A stretch of DNA of 34,834 nucleotides. It comes from Acidobacteriota bacterium. GTDB taxonomy: Bacteria; Acidobacteriota; JAAYUB01. Under the pieces are notes generated by a model that saw only the letters and a program-made list of their open reading frames with translations, ran no database searches and was not told the origin of the DNA. The DNA is taken from NCBI GenBank assembly GCA_012517875.1, contig JAAYUB010000122.1, positions 1-34,834 of the forward strand. Reading direction: 5' to 3'. A program made the position numbers and the translations under genes. Numbering within the stretch: position 1 is the stretch's first letter; each line of letters opens with the position of its first letter. Below are positions 8,276-15,183 of the stretch, piece by piece.

Positions 8276-8652
8276 TTGGGCACATCCTGCAGGGGCAGCC
8301 GCTCCAGTTTCAACCGGTACTCCTTTTCCAGTGCGGCATAGGTGGCCGTCGCCGAAGCCTTGCGCGCGTTGAGCACCAGGTCGAAGTGGGGTACCCCCAG
8401 CGGTTTGTTCTTCCGGAACATCTCCCGGTACAGTCGCTTCACCCGGTTGCGCACAACCGCCCCTCCGATTTTGCGGGATACCGTGGTGCCCAGGCGGTGG
8501 TACGCGAACGGATTGATCGTGTAATATAAAACGAACAGGGCCGAATCGAGTTTGACACCCTGTTCGTATATCGCCGAGAACTCTGTTTGCTTGCGGATCC
8601 GATGATATCGGGTGAACGTGTGATCCGGATCGAAAATCACGATCAGTTGCAC
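8272..8652 (-). CDS. rnpA: Ribonuclease P protein component
   Basis: RnpA is the basic protein subunit that helps the RNase P ribozyme bind precursor tRNA and cleave its 5' leader. The 126-residue frame shows the RNR signature in [20 protein letters not shown] (about 59-78), followed by basic helices and the FDLVLNARK strand. The given start is GTG at 8652, which overlaps the end of rpmH by 10 bases; a second in-frame GTG at 8640 ([13 protein letters not shown]) would abut it and is equally possible. No strong Shine-Dalgarno marks either, which suggests translation coupled to rpmH. The ends of the protein are ordinary for the family. Confidence 0.95.
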   Translation of the reverse strand: MQLIVIFDPDHTFTRYHRIRKQTEFSAIYEQGVKLDSALFVLYYTINPFAYHRLGTTVSRKIGGAVVRNRVKRLYREMFRKNKPLGVPHFDLVLNARKASATATYAALEKEYRLKLERLPLQDVPK

Positions 8653-8780
8653 ACCAGGCGCTGGCGACCCTTCGCCCGGCGTCGGGCCAGCACCTTCCGC
8701 CCGCCTTTGGTGGTCATCCGGGCCCTGAAACCGTGAGTCTTGGCGCGGCGCCTATTGTTGGGTTGGAATGTCCGTTTCAT
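8643..8780 (-). CDS. rpmH: 50S ribosomal protein L34
   Basis: This 45-residue basic protein of the large ribosomal subunit begins [20 protein letters not shown] and continues with the expected [16 protein letters not shown] run. The ATG at 8780 has an AGGAG site at 8791-8795, 10 bases upstream. It is the first gene of the operon rpmH-rnpA-yidD-yidC-mnmE and its 3' end overlaps the rnpA start. Family identity is certain. Confidence 0.97.
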   Translation of the reverse strand: MKRTFQPNNRRRAKTHGFRARMTTKGGRKVLARRRAKGRQRLVCN

Positions 8781-8913
8781 CGATGTATGGCTCCTAATAC
8801 TCGCGTTAGTGTTCGGTGGTTGATCATTACTCTCTGCAGATCAGCAGGTTGTCCGCATGCGTAGCCGCGCGAGAGGCGGTCATCGAGTGCCGGCCGGCAG
8901 CGCAACGGGCTCA

Positions 8914-8942
8914 TTTATATACAAATGACGCCGTCCTGTCAA
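8914..8942 (-). promoter_or_regulatory. rpmH operon promoter
   Basis: On the minus strand TTGACA (8937-8942), exactly 17 bp, then TATAAA (8914-8919) form a near-consensus sigma70-type promoter. It gives a leader of about 125 bases before the rpmH ATG. Such strength fits ribosomal protein expression. The 233-bp intergenic region 8781-9013 holds this promoter and, at its other end, one for the divergent radical SAM gene. Confidence 0.85.
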
Positions 8943-8975
8943 GCCCGGAATGCAGACCGCCGCGGACGAATGACC

Positions 8976-9005
8976 TTGGGTGACGCCGGGATACCGGTTT
9001 ATAAT
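8976..9005 (+). promoter_or_regulatory. Promoter of the HpnJ-like gene, probably giving a leaderless mRNA
   Basis: A perfect -10 TATAAT (9000-9005) is preceded, after 18 bp, by TTGGGT (8976-8981). The ATG of the next gene starts at 9014, so transcription would begin at about 9012-9014, on or next to the start codon. No Shine-Dalgarno precedes that ATG, in line with a leaderless transcript. Confidence 0.6.
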
Positions 9006-9013
9006 GGCAACGC

Positions 9014-10453
9014 ATGGCCAGAATCCTGATCCTGAATCCTCCGTTCATGGACGATTTCGTCCGATCGGCCCGCTGGGCGGCTCGTTCCCGCGGCCGCGTC
9101 CAGCGTCATCCCGATTACCTGCTTATCGCCACGGCCGTGCTGGAAGCAGCAGGACACGATCTGAGATTCATCGACGGCGCCGCCCTCAATCTGAAACCAT
9201 CGGATATATGGGAAGCGGCGGACGGCTTTCGGCCGGATGTGGCCGTGCTGCACACCACGACGCCCTCCATATACAGCGATATCAGTCTGGCCCGATCGAT
9301 CAAGGGGCGCACCGGGGCGTTCACGGTGTTGGTGGGCAACCACGTCTCGGCCGAGCCGGACGACAGCTTCCGGATCGCTGCCGGCGCGGTGGACCGAATC
9401 GTGCGGGGTGAATACGATTTCATTCTGCGCGAGCTGGTCGAACGGCCGGATGACAAGACCTTAGCCGGAATTTCCTTTCAGGGTGACGGCGGAGTGACGC
9501 ACAATCCGCTGCCTCCGCCGCTGGACGTGAACGAACTGCCGTTTCCCGCCTGGCACCACGTGCGACCGGAGTGGTACCGCGACGCCGGCAAGATGTATCC
9601 CTTTCTCACGCTCCTCTCGGGGCGGGGCTGCTTCGCGCACTGCACCTTCTGTCAGGACCCCCAGCTCATGGTGGGACACCGGCTGCGCATGCGTCGACCG
9701 GAGCTGGTAGTGGACGAAATCGCGCATGATCTGTCACTGTTTCCCGGGCTGCGCGAGATCATGTTCGAGACCGACACCTTTGTGGCCTCGCGCGCCCACG
9801 TCGCGGGCGTGTGCGAGGAGATCCTGCGCCGTGACATCCGGATCGCCTGGAGCTGCAATGCCCGGGTGGACATGGACCTGGACCTGCTCCCGCTGATGCG
9901 GCGCGCCGGCTGCCGGATGCTCATGACGGGATTCGAATTCGGCACCCAGACCGCCCTGGATGCCGTCCGCAAGGGCGTGACACTGGAGCAGAGCGAGGCG
10001 TTCGCGCGCCGGTCGCATGAGCTGGGCTTCATCGTCCACGGTTGTTTCATGATTGGCGCGCCGGGCGAAACCAGGGAGTCGGCTCTTCAGACCATCGCGT
10101 TCGCCAAACGGCTGCCGCTGGACACGATCCAGATTTCGGGGATCTGCGTCTATCCGGGCACCGAGATGTACCGCTGGGCTGTTGCAAACGGCTTTCTGGT
10201 ACCGAGAGACTGGACAGAGTGGATCAGCGCCGACGGCGAGCAGGTCACCCTGCTGAGCTATCCGCAACTCGCGAAATCAGAGATTGACGAGTTGATCGAC
10301 CGCGGCCTGCGCGAGTTCTACCTCCGGCCGCGCCAGCTGCTCCGAATGCTTATGGCGGTGCGTTCCTGGGGAGACGTTCGGCGCAAGGCATACGGGGCGT
10401 GGAGCTACCTGCGGTACAACTTGGAACGGCTGCGGGGGAGGCGCCGGCCATGA
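9014..10453 (+). CDS. B12-binding-type radical SAM protein, HpnJ-like
   Basis: The 479-residue protein has a Rossmann-like B12-binding-type N-terminal domain (about 1-145; VLVGNHVSAEP at 105-115, VRGEYDFIL at 130-138) without an obvious DxHxxG cobalamin motif, then a radical SAM core with C206-x3-C210-x2-C213 (GRGCFAHCTFC). Later segments (ETDTFVA, WSCNARVD, IVHGCFMIGAPGET, ISGICVYPGTEMYRWA) resemble the HpnJ class, which remodels the sugar head group of hopanoids. The true substrate is unknown; no hopanoid gene is in the window. It starts just after a TATAAT box and its stop overlaps the next glycosyltransferase (ATGA), so the product may act on the same glycan or lipid. Radical SAM assignment is firm; HpnJ likeness is from memory of that family. 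Confidence 0.85.
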   Translation: MARILILNPPFMDDFVRSARWAARSRGRVQRHPDYLLIATAVLEAAGHDLRFIDGAALNLKPSDIWEAADGFRPDVAVLHTTTPSIYSDISLARSIKGRTGAFTVLVGNHVSAEPDDSFRIAAGAVDRIVRGEYDFILRELVERPDDKTLAGISFQGDGGVTHNPLPPPLDVNELPFPAWHHVRPEWYRDAGKMYPFLTLLSGRGCFAHCTFCQDPQLMVGHRLRMRRPELVVDEIAHDLSLFPGLREIMFETDTFVASRAHVAGVCEEILRRDIRIAWSCNARVDMDLDLLPLMRRAGCRMLMTGFEFGTQTALDAVRKGVTLEQSEAFARRSHELGFIVHGCFMIGAPGETRESALQTIAFAKRLPLDTIQISGICVYPGTEMYRWAVANGFLVPRDWTEWISADGEQVTLLSYPQLAKSEIDELIDRGLREFYLRPRQLLRMLMAVRSWGDVRRKAYGAWSYLRYNLERLRGRRRP

Positions 10454-11454
10454 AGGTTGCGGTAGTGGTGCCGTGTTTCAACAGCGCCCGATATATCGAG
10501 CGAACGCTTGATGCGCTGCAGCAGTTGGATTCGGGTGGGCACGAATTGGAGTTCGTGCTGGTGGACGACGGGTCCATCGACGACACGGCGGAGCGCATCA
10601 GCCGGCGGGGCGTCACGGTGATTCGGCAGCCGAACGCCGGTCCCGCCGCCGCCCGGAACACCGGTTGGCGCCGGGCTGCTGGTGAGGTGGTCTGTTTCAC
10701 CGATGCCGACTGCGTTCCGCCGCCCGGGTGGGTTGTCGGTTTGCTCGCCGGTCTGGATGCCGCGGACGTGGGGGCAGTGGCCGGCGGTTACGCAGCGGCC
10801 AACGACGATCAACCGCTGGCCCGGCTCATCCAGGCTGAAATCGCCTACCGCCACCGGCGGATGCCCGCGTTCGTAAGGGCCGGGGGCACCTACAACCTGG
10901 CAGTGCGGCGCACCGTGTTGGAACAGGTGGGCGGCTTCGACGAGTCGTTCCCAACCGCCAGCGCCGAGGATAACGACTTGTCGTACCGCATTCGCCAGGC
11001 CGGTTACCGGATTGCCTTCCGTCCCGGCTGCCGGGTGGCCCATCACCACCCGGAACGGATCGGGACGTATCTCCGCACGCAATACATCCACGGCTTCTGG
11101 CGGAGCCGGCTGTACCGCAAGCATCCAACCTTCGTGTCCGGCGACGACTACACCCGGCCGCGGGACATGCTGGATGTCGTGCTGGCGATGGGGATTTCCG
11201 CAGCCGCCCTGCCGGCCGCAGTCGGCGGGCCATGGGCCGGCTGGATGGCGGGTGGCACCGCCGGCGCCCTCCTGTTGCTCGAAGGATGGGCCGCGGCGGG
11301 CGTTGCCCGCGAGGCGCGGGAATTTGGTCTGTGGCCCCTCGGCCTGGCCGCGTTTACACTTCGGGCGTTCGCGCGCATGGCGGGGTGGGTGCTCGGCTTC
11401 CTGACGCCAGGCCTCCGGAGCGGGCGGGGGAACCGCGGGAGGATGCGGCGATGA
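10450..11454 (+). CDS. Family 2 glycosyltransferase with C-terminal membrane segments
   Basis: This 334-residue GT-A fold enzyme transfers a sugar from a nucleotide sugar to an unknown acceptor. The start MKVAVVVPCFNSARYIERTL is typical; nucleotide-binding residues are D39-D40-G, the metal-binding DAD is at 85-87 (CFTDADC), and the E173-D174 pair of SAEDNDLSYRIRQAGYR is the likely catalytic base region. Two hydrophobic segments near 245-275 and 285-310 suggest membrane attachment. The start was chosen at 10450, where ATGA overlaps the stop of the radical SAM gene; an in-frame upstream extension inside that gene is not needed. The next glycosyltransferase again overlaps by ATGA, so the set is translated as a unit. 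Confidence 0.88.
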   Translation: MKVAVVVPCFNSARYIERTLDALQQLDSGGHELEFVLVDDGSIDDTAERISRRGVTVIRQPNAGPAAARNTGWRRAAGEVVCFTDADCVPPPGWVVGLLAGLDAADVGAVAGGYAAANDDQPLARLIQAEIAYRHRRMPAFVRAGGTYNLAVRRTVLEQVGGFDESFPTASAEDNDLSYRIRQAGYRIAFRPGCRVAHHHPERIGTYLRTQYIHGFWRSRLYRKHPTFVSGDDYTRPRDMLDVVLAMGISAAALPAAVGGPWAGWMAGGTAGALLLLEGWAAAGVAREAREFGLWPLGLAAFTLRAFARMAGWVLGFLTPGLRSGRGNRGRMRR

Positions 11455-12161
11455 TCCGGCCGTTCGATCCCCGGGAAGTGCTCTTTCTAATCCCCGCGTT
11501 CAACGAGGAGGGGAATCTCGGCGCCGTCCTGGACGAACTCCACCGCGAGTTTCCCGCGGCGACCCTGCTGGTGATCGACGACGGGTCCACCGATCGGACC
11601 GCTGCCGTGGCGCGCGCCCACGGGGCGATCGTCGTCACGTTGCCGTTCAACATGGGTATCGGCGCCGCCATCCAAACCGGAATCGCGTACGCGCTGGCCG
11701 AAGGATTCCACTGGGTGCTCCGCCTGGACGGCGACGGCCAGCATGATCCGAGCGACATTCACCGCTTCTTCGATCATCTCCGCCGTCAACCGGCGGACCT
11801 GTTGATCGGTTCCCGCTTTCTCTCCCGCGCCGGTTTTCAATCTTCCTGGCTGAGGCGGCTCGCCATCGGTTTCCTCTGCCGGCTGATCCGGACGCTGACG
11901 GGATTTCGGGTGACCGATGCCACGTCGGGGTTCCACCTGTACAGCCACCGGGCCATGCAGCGTCTCTGCCGCCTCTACCCCGACGACTATCCGGAGCCCG
12001 AGGTCATCATCATGCTGTACAAATGGAAGATGTGCGTCGACGAGGTGCCGGTGACCATGCGGGAGCGTTCCGCCGGCATGTCGTCGATCACGTTCCTGCG
12101 CTCCGGGTATTACATGGTGAAAGTGACGCTGGCCATCCTGATCGATATGATCCGCTACTGA
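11451..12161 (+). CDS. Family 2 glycosyltransferase, DPM1/DolP-glycosyltransferase-like
   Basis: At 236 residues it is a compact family 2 enzyme of the kind that moves a sugar onto a polyprenyl phosphate carrier. FLIPAFNEEGNL (12-23), VIDDGSTDRT (41-50), the glycine-rich NMGIGAAIQTG (67-77) and the DxD in RLDGDGQHDP (91-100) are all present; ATSGFHLYS follows. Unlike GtrB or ArnC there are no clear C-terminal membrane helices. The ATG at 11451 overlaps the previous stop by four bases. The 3' neighbour is a DUF2304 membrane protein, a frequent partner of such transferases in polysaccharide loci, which could supply the membrane anchor. The acceptor is unknown. Confidence 0.87.
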   Translation: MIRPFDPREVLFLIPAFNEEGNLGAVLDELHREFPAATLLVIDDGSTDRTAAVARAHGAIVVTLPFNMGIGAAIQTGIAYALAEGFHWVLRLDGDGQHDPSDIHRFFDHLRRQPADLLIGSRFLSRAGFQSSWLRRLAIGFLCRLIRTLTGFRVTDATSGFHLYSHRAMQRLCRLYPDDYPEPEVIIMLYKWKMCVDEVPVTMRERSAGMSSITFLRSGYYMVKVTLAILIDMIRY

Positions 12162-12174
12162 GCCGGAGGTGCGC

Positions 12175-12549
12175 ATGACGTTTGTCCAGATCTTCACCAC
12201 GGCGATCAACGGCCTGCTCCTGCTGGCCATCATTCATTTCCTCAGGCGGGAGAAGCTGAAGGAAAAATACTCCCTCCTCTGGCTGGCCGCCATCGTCTGC
12301 ATCCAGGTGCTCATCCTGTCGGAAGGCTGGCTGAACCGGCTGGCCCAGCTCGTCGGAATCTACTATCCCCCGTCGCTTGTGTTCTATCTGGCGATCCTGT
12401 TCCTGTTCGCGATTGTGCTGCACCAGGGGCTGGCGATGTCCAAACTGACCCGTCAAAATCAGGTGCTGGCCCAGCGGCTGGCTTTGCTGGAAGCCCGACT
12501 GGAGTATCGGTCGACGTTGGGAGACGAGGCGCCGCCGGCTGGGGACTGA
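12175..12549 (+). CDS. DUF2304 small membrane protein
   Basis: The 124-residue protein has three hydrophobic helices (about 4-22, 34-52 and 67-87), then a charged, probably coiled-coil tail (KLTRQNQVLAQRLALLEARL). A charged REKLKEKYSLLWL turn after helix one matches the DUF2304 family, which is often encoded beside polyprenyl-phosphate glycosyltransferases. Its function is not established; a role as partner or flippase component for the upstream glycosyltransferase is inference. The ATG at 12175 was chosen because GGAGG (12165-12169) lies 5 bases upstream. Its TGA directly abuts the stop codon of the convergent asparaginase-like gene with no base between. Confidence 0.8.
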   Translation: MTFVQIFTTAINGLLLLAIIHFLRREKLKEKYSLLWLAAIVCIQVLILSEGWLNRLAQLVGIYYPPSLVFYLAILFLFAIVLHQGLAMSKLTRQNQVLAQRLALLEARLEYRSTLGDEAPPAGD

Positions 12550-13077
12550 TCACTGCCCGCTGTTCTCAATCCGTTCGAAGGTTTTGGCCTGGCGGTTTTT
12601 ACGGACCCGGTCCACGTCGTAGACCTCGTTGTGGAAGACGATGTGGATGCCGGCGGGGAGGAATTTCGTGGCGAACAGCGCCTCGGTGAGGTTCTGAATG
12701 CCGTCGCTGTTCTGCACCACCAGCGGCAGCATGGCGCCGGTCAGGACGATGGGGACCTTGATCTGCGGCAGGTGCGATTTGATGTAGCGGCCGGTGTCCA
12801 CCATTGTGTCCGTGCCGTGGGTGATGACGATGGGCCGGCCGTCTTCCTGGAGGCGCTGGATGGTCTGGGCGATGACCTGCCGGTGCTCGTCGGTCATTTG
12901 GAGGCTGTCGATGTTCATGAGCCGCAGCGAATGCAGCCGGACGTAAGGAAGCCGCAGCGGCGGGAATTCGCGGTCGATCCAGCTCTCGATGTTGTCGATG
13001 CCGCCCTGGACCTCATCGTAGATCTTTTCGATGGTCCCACCCGTGAAGACGATGTTGATGTGATGCATCTGGCTCAT
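12550..13077 (-). CDS. Single-domain L-asparaginase-like protein
   Basis: The 175-residue protein matches only the N-terminal half of L-asparaginases, which are normally about 330 residues with a second C-terminal domain. All N-domain catalytic positions appear present: T15 in TGGTIEK, T89-D90 in ITHGTDTM, and K138 in ALFATK, which aligns with Lys162 of the E. coli type II enzyme. NIDSLQMTDEHR (55-66) is the substrate-side loop segment. It could hydrolyse an amide such as asparagine, or act on an envelope substrate; this is not decided by sequence. The ATG at 13077 overlaps the methyltransferase stop (ATGA), so a long upstream extension in that frame was rejected. Single-domain forms exist as their own subfamily, so it need not be a truncated gene. 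Confidence 0.85.
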   Translation of the reverse strand: MSQMHHINIVFTGGTIEKIYDEVQGGIDNIESWIDREFPPLRLPYVRLHSLRLMNIDSLQMTDEHRQVIAQTIQRLQEDGRPIVITHGTDTMVDTGRYIKSHLPQIKVPIVLTGAMLPLVVQNSDGIQNLTEALFATKFLPAGIHIVFHNEVYDVDRVRKNRQAKTFERIENSGQ

Positions 13078-14048
13078 AGGTGACTCCGTGGGTTCAGGAT
13101 TCGGCGGGCCGGCAGAAAGAACGTGCCGCCGCGGCCGGCCATCGCCTCCAGCACAGCCAGTGGCTGCGCGGCCGCCAGCAGGGAAAAGTATAGCACTTTT
13201 CGGGTCAGCGCCAAGCGGTTGTCGCCGCGGACGGCCATCGCCACGGGGTCCAGGGCGGGAGCCAGCGACGTGGCGATCGCCGCTGCGTTGTCTCGCAGCG
13301 AGAAGAACCGGGGCGGACCGGGTTCGTAACCGGTCCGGCGGAGTAGGTCGGCCAGGGCGCGAGGCCGGAAACTCACCACGTGGCGGGGGATGTCCAGGCC
13401 GCTCCAGCGCCGGCCGAACCAGTGGCACTGCCAGCTGTCCAGGTTGGGAACCTGCAGCAGCAGGGTGCCCCCGGGCGCCAGCCAACGGCCGACGCGGGCC
13501 AGCGCGTCACCGGGCCGCGGCAGATGCTCCAGCACGTGGAAGAGCGTGATGAGGTCGTAGCTCTGTTCGGGCAGATCGGCGGTGTCGATGTCACCGGCGT
13601 GCACCCGCAGTCCGTAAGTGGCCTGGGCCGCTTGGGCGGCATCGGGCGAGACATCGAGTCCTTCGCCCACGATTCCGGTCACCCGGCGAAGCACATGGAG
13701 AAAGGTGCCGCTGCCGCAGCCCACATCGAGGACCTTCGGCGCAGGCCCCGCCAGATGCCGCCGGGCCACGTGAACATGATGGCGCAACACCGTCTCCCGG
13801 TAGACCGTCTCCAGCTTGAGCGAAAGGTCCCGTGGCCGCTCTCGGGCGATCCACCAGTAGGGGCGCGGATAGGCATCCGCGAACGCCCGGGGTTCCGGCA
13901 TTGGGTGCAGGAACGCGCATCGGCAGGTCAGACAGCGGTTCAGGGTATGGACAGCGGACGTCGTGTGAAAGAGGAAATCGGAGTTCTCCAGCCAGCGGCG
14001 GGAGTCCGCAGCCCCGCAGATCGGACAGGCTGGCGGCGACGTGCTCAC
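13074..14048 (-). CDS. Class I SAM-dependent methyltransferase with N-terminal zinc-ribbon
   Basis: The 324-residue protein opens with a probable zinc-binding knuckle pair (C8-x2-C11 and C39-x2-C42), followed by a Rossmann methyltransferase domain: motif I VLDVGCGSGTF (107-117), acidic loop EGLDVSPDA, and the post-motif segment DLITLFHVLEHLPRPGDAL. The pattern CPxCG...C..C followed by DVGCGxGxFL and HVLEHL is common in methyltransferases of polysaccharide or sugar pathways. The GTG start at 14048 was chosen because GTGA overlaps the stop of the upstream glycosyltransferase; a longer start would run deep into that gene. It likely methylates the sugar or lipid handled by its neighbour; the substrate is unknown. 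Confidence 0.87.
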   Translation of the reverse strand: MSTSPPACPICGAADSRRWLENSDFLFHTTSAVHTLNRCLTCRCAFLHPMPEPRAFADAYPRPYWWIARERPRDLSLKLETVYRETVLRHHVHVARRHLAGPAPKVLDVGCGSGTFLHVLRRVTGIVGEGLDVSPDAAQAAQATYGLRVHAGDIDTADLPEQSYDLITLFHVLEHLPRPGDALARVGRWLAPGGTLLLQVPNLDSWQCHWFGRRWSGLDIPRHVVSFRPRALADLLRRTGYEPGPPRFFSLRDNAAAIATSLAPALDPVAMAVRGDNRLALTRKVLYFSLLAAAQPLAVLEAMAGRGGTFFLPARRILNPRSHL

Positions 14049-14719
14049 GGCCGGAACCGCTTCTGGAACAGGAACAGCAAGTTGCGGAAGCCGTCCCGCC
14101 ACGGCTGGAGTTTGATCTCGCCCATCCGGTTCGAGAAGTTGATGGGGATCTCTCGAAATCCGACTTCCCGGTTGCGAATGGCCTCGATCTTGATCTCTTC
14201 CGAAAACGCCATCAGGTCGCTGCGGAGCCGGAACTGCTTCAGAATATCACGGTAGAAGATCCACATGCCCGACTGCGAATCGCGCACCCAGCGGAAGTAG
14301 AGCAGCGACAGGCACAGGCTGAGCACGATGTTGCCGAATTTGTGCTTGAAGGACATGGCCGCGGGATTCTGCACCGGAAACCGGGAGGCCGAGACGAAGC
14401 GGACGCCGGAGTGGAGCAGAGCCTCTATGAGATATGAAATGGCATCCACAGGGTAGGAGTGGTCGCCGTCCAGGGTGATGATGATATCACCTCGCGCGTT
14501 GGCCAGGCCGGTCTTATAGGCCCGCCCATAGCCGCGGATGCTTTCCTGGATGACCGTGGCGCCATATGATGTGGCGATGTCGGCGGTCCGGTCCGTGGAA
14601 CCGTTATCGACGACAAGGATCTCGTCCACGAAATTGGGAATCTGTTTCAAGACGAGCGGAATCCCTTCCTCTTCATTGAGGCACGGGATGACCACTGTGA
14701 TCCGGTTACCCTTGTACAT
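14045..14719 (-). CDS. Family 2 glycosyltransferase, DPM1-like
   Basis: This 224-residue enzyme has the compact GT-A layout of polyprenyl-phosphate glycosyltransferases: ITVVIPCLNEEEGIP (7-21), VVDNGSTDRTADIA (36-49), RGYGRAYKTGLANARGD (62-78) and the metal-binding DGD at 84-86 (TLDGDHSYP). SASRF and a later WIFYRDIL segment complete the domain; a C-terminal hydrophobic stretch is weak. It is first in the minus-strand set with the methyltransferase and asparaginase-like genes. An AGGA site precedes the ATG at 14719 and a promoter lies at 14743-14771. The sugar and acceptor cannot be read from sequence. Confidence 0.88.
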   Translation of the reverse strand: MYKGNRITVVIPCLNEEEGIPLVLKQIPNFVDEILVVDNGSTDRTADIATSYGATVIQESIRGYGRAYKTGLANARGDIIITLDGDHSYPVDAISYLIEALLHSGVRFVSASRFPVQNPAAMSFKHKFGNIVLSLCLSLLYFRWVRDSQSGMWIFYRDILKQFRLRSDLMAFSEEIKIEAIRNREVGFREIPINFSNRMGEIKLQPWRDGFRNLLFLFQKRFRP

Positions 14720-14742
14720 CTGCGCTTCCTGTCAAGCTGTCC

Positions 14743-14771
14743 AATCTAGCAGATGGGGTGCGGAATTGCAA
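14743..14771 (-). promoter_or_regulatory. Promoter of the glycosyltransferase-methyltransferase-asparaginase set
   Basis: On the minus strand TTGCAA (14766-14771), 17 bp, TAGATT (14743-14748). Transcription would start near 14736, leaving a short leader with AGGA before the ATG at 14719. It is divergent from the tRNA-Phe promoter in the same 219-bp gap. Confidence 0.55.
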
Positions 14772-14858
14772 TCCGTATTGCCGGCGGCGAAGGCGGTAAA
14801 TCCCGTCCCTGCCGTGATCTGCATGTGAACTCGAACACGACGACGGGATAAAAAGCAG

Positions 14859-14887
14859 TTGACAGGGCCCGGAGGCGTCTTTATAAT
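14859..14887 (+). promoter_or_regulatory. Perfect-consensus promoter of tRNA-Phe
   Basis: TTGACA (14859-14864), exactly 17 bp, TATAAT (14882-14887): both hexamers match the sigma70 consensus at all positions. Transcription would begin near 14894, about 45 bases before the mature tRNA. A 12-nt palindrome (CGCTTCGAAGCG, 14924-14935) sits 3 bases before the tRNA 5' end. Confidence 0.9.
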
Positions 14888-14938
14888 CCAGCCCTTCGCT
14901 CGGTTCTTTGGGGTTGGCGATATCGCTTCGAAGCGGTG

Positions 14939-15014
14939 GCCGAGGTAGCTCAGCCGGTAGAGCAGGGGACTGAAAATCCCTGTGTCGGCGGTTCAATTCC
15001 GTCCCTCGGCACCA
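14939..15014 (+). tRNA. tRNA-Phe (anticodon GAA), CCA encoded
   Basis: The 76-nt cloverleaf is complete. Acceptor arms GCCGAGG and CCTCGGC pair fully; the D arm contains AGCTCAGCCGGTAGAGC; the anticodon stem GGGGA/TCCCT encloses loop CTGAAAA with anticodon GAA; the T arm is GGCGG-TTCAATT-CCGTC. The discriminator A is followed by a genome-encoded CCA. It is monocistronic, with its own promoter and terminator. Confidence 0.97.
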
Positions 15015-15021
15015 TCTTTTT

Positions 15022-15062
15022 ACAGGGCATGCCTGAATCCAGGCGGCCCTGTTTTTATTTTT
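15022..15062 (+). terminator. Rho-independent terminator of tRNA-Phe
   Basis: Arms ACAGGGC (15022-15028) and GCCCTGT (15046-15052) enclose an inner stem GCCTG/CAGGC with loop AATC, and a T-rich tail (TTTTTATTTTT) follows. It starts 7 bases after the CCA end. Confidence 0.93.
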
Positions 15063-15107
15063 ATGCAAGCCGCCGCGGGGTGGTGTCGCGGCGTGGCCCT
15101 GATGCAA

Positions 15108-15136
15108 TTGACATCGGTGGGGGTATCGCTGACAAT
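15108..15136 (+). promoter_or_regulatory. Promoter of the DUF2339 operon
   Basis: TTGACA (15108-15113), 17 bp, GACAAT (15131-15136), between the tRNA terminator and the DUF2339 start. Transcription would begin near 15143, 41 bases before the GTG, and the leader holds AGGAGG (15173-15178). Confidence 0.65.
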
Positions 15137-15183
15137 GTTCCCAACGTGCACCGCATCATTCGAATCGGTTCGAGGAGGTTGTC

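Noticed and set aside
8781-9013. Possible replication origin beside rpmH, with a TTGTCCGCA resembling a DnaA box
   Set aside because: Only one imperfect box, no dnaA or dnaN gene, no AT-rich repeat array; the gap is explained by two divergent promoters.
13078-13485. Long N-terminal extension of the asparaginase-like protein
   Set aside because: It overlaps the methyltransferase by about 400 bases; the family start is at 13077 with an ATGA junction.
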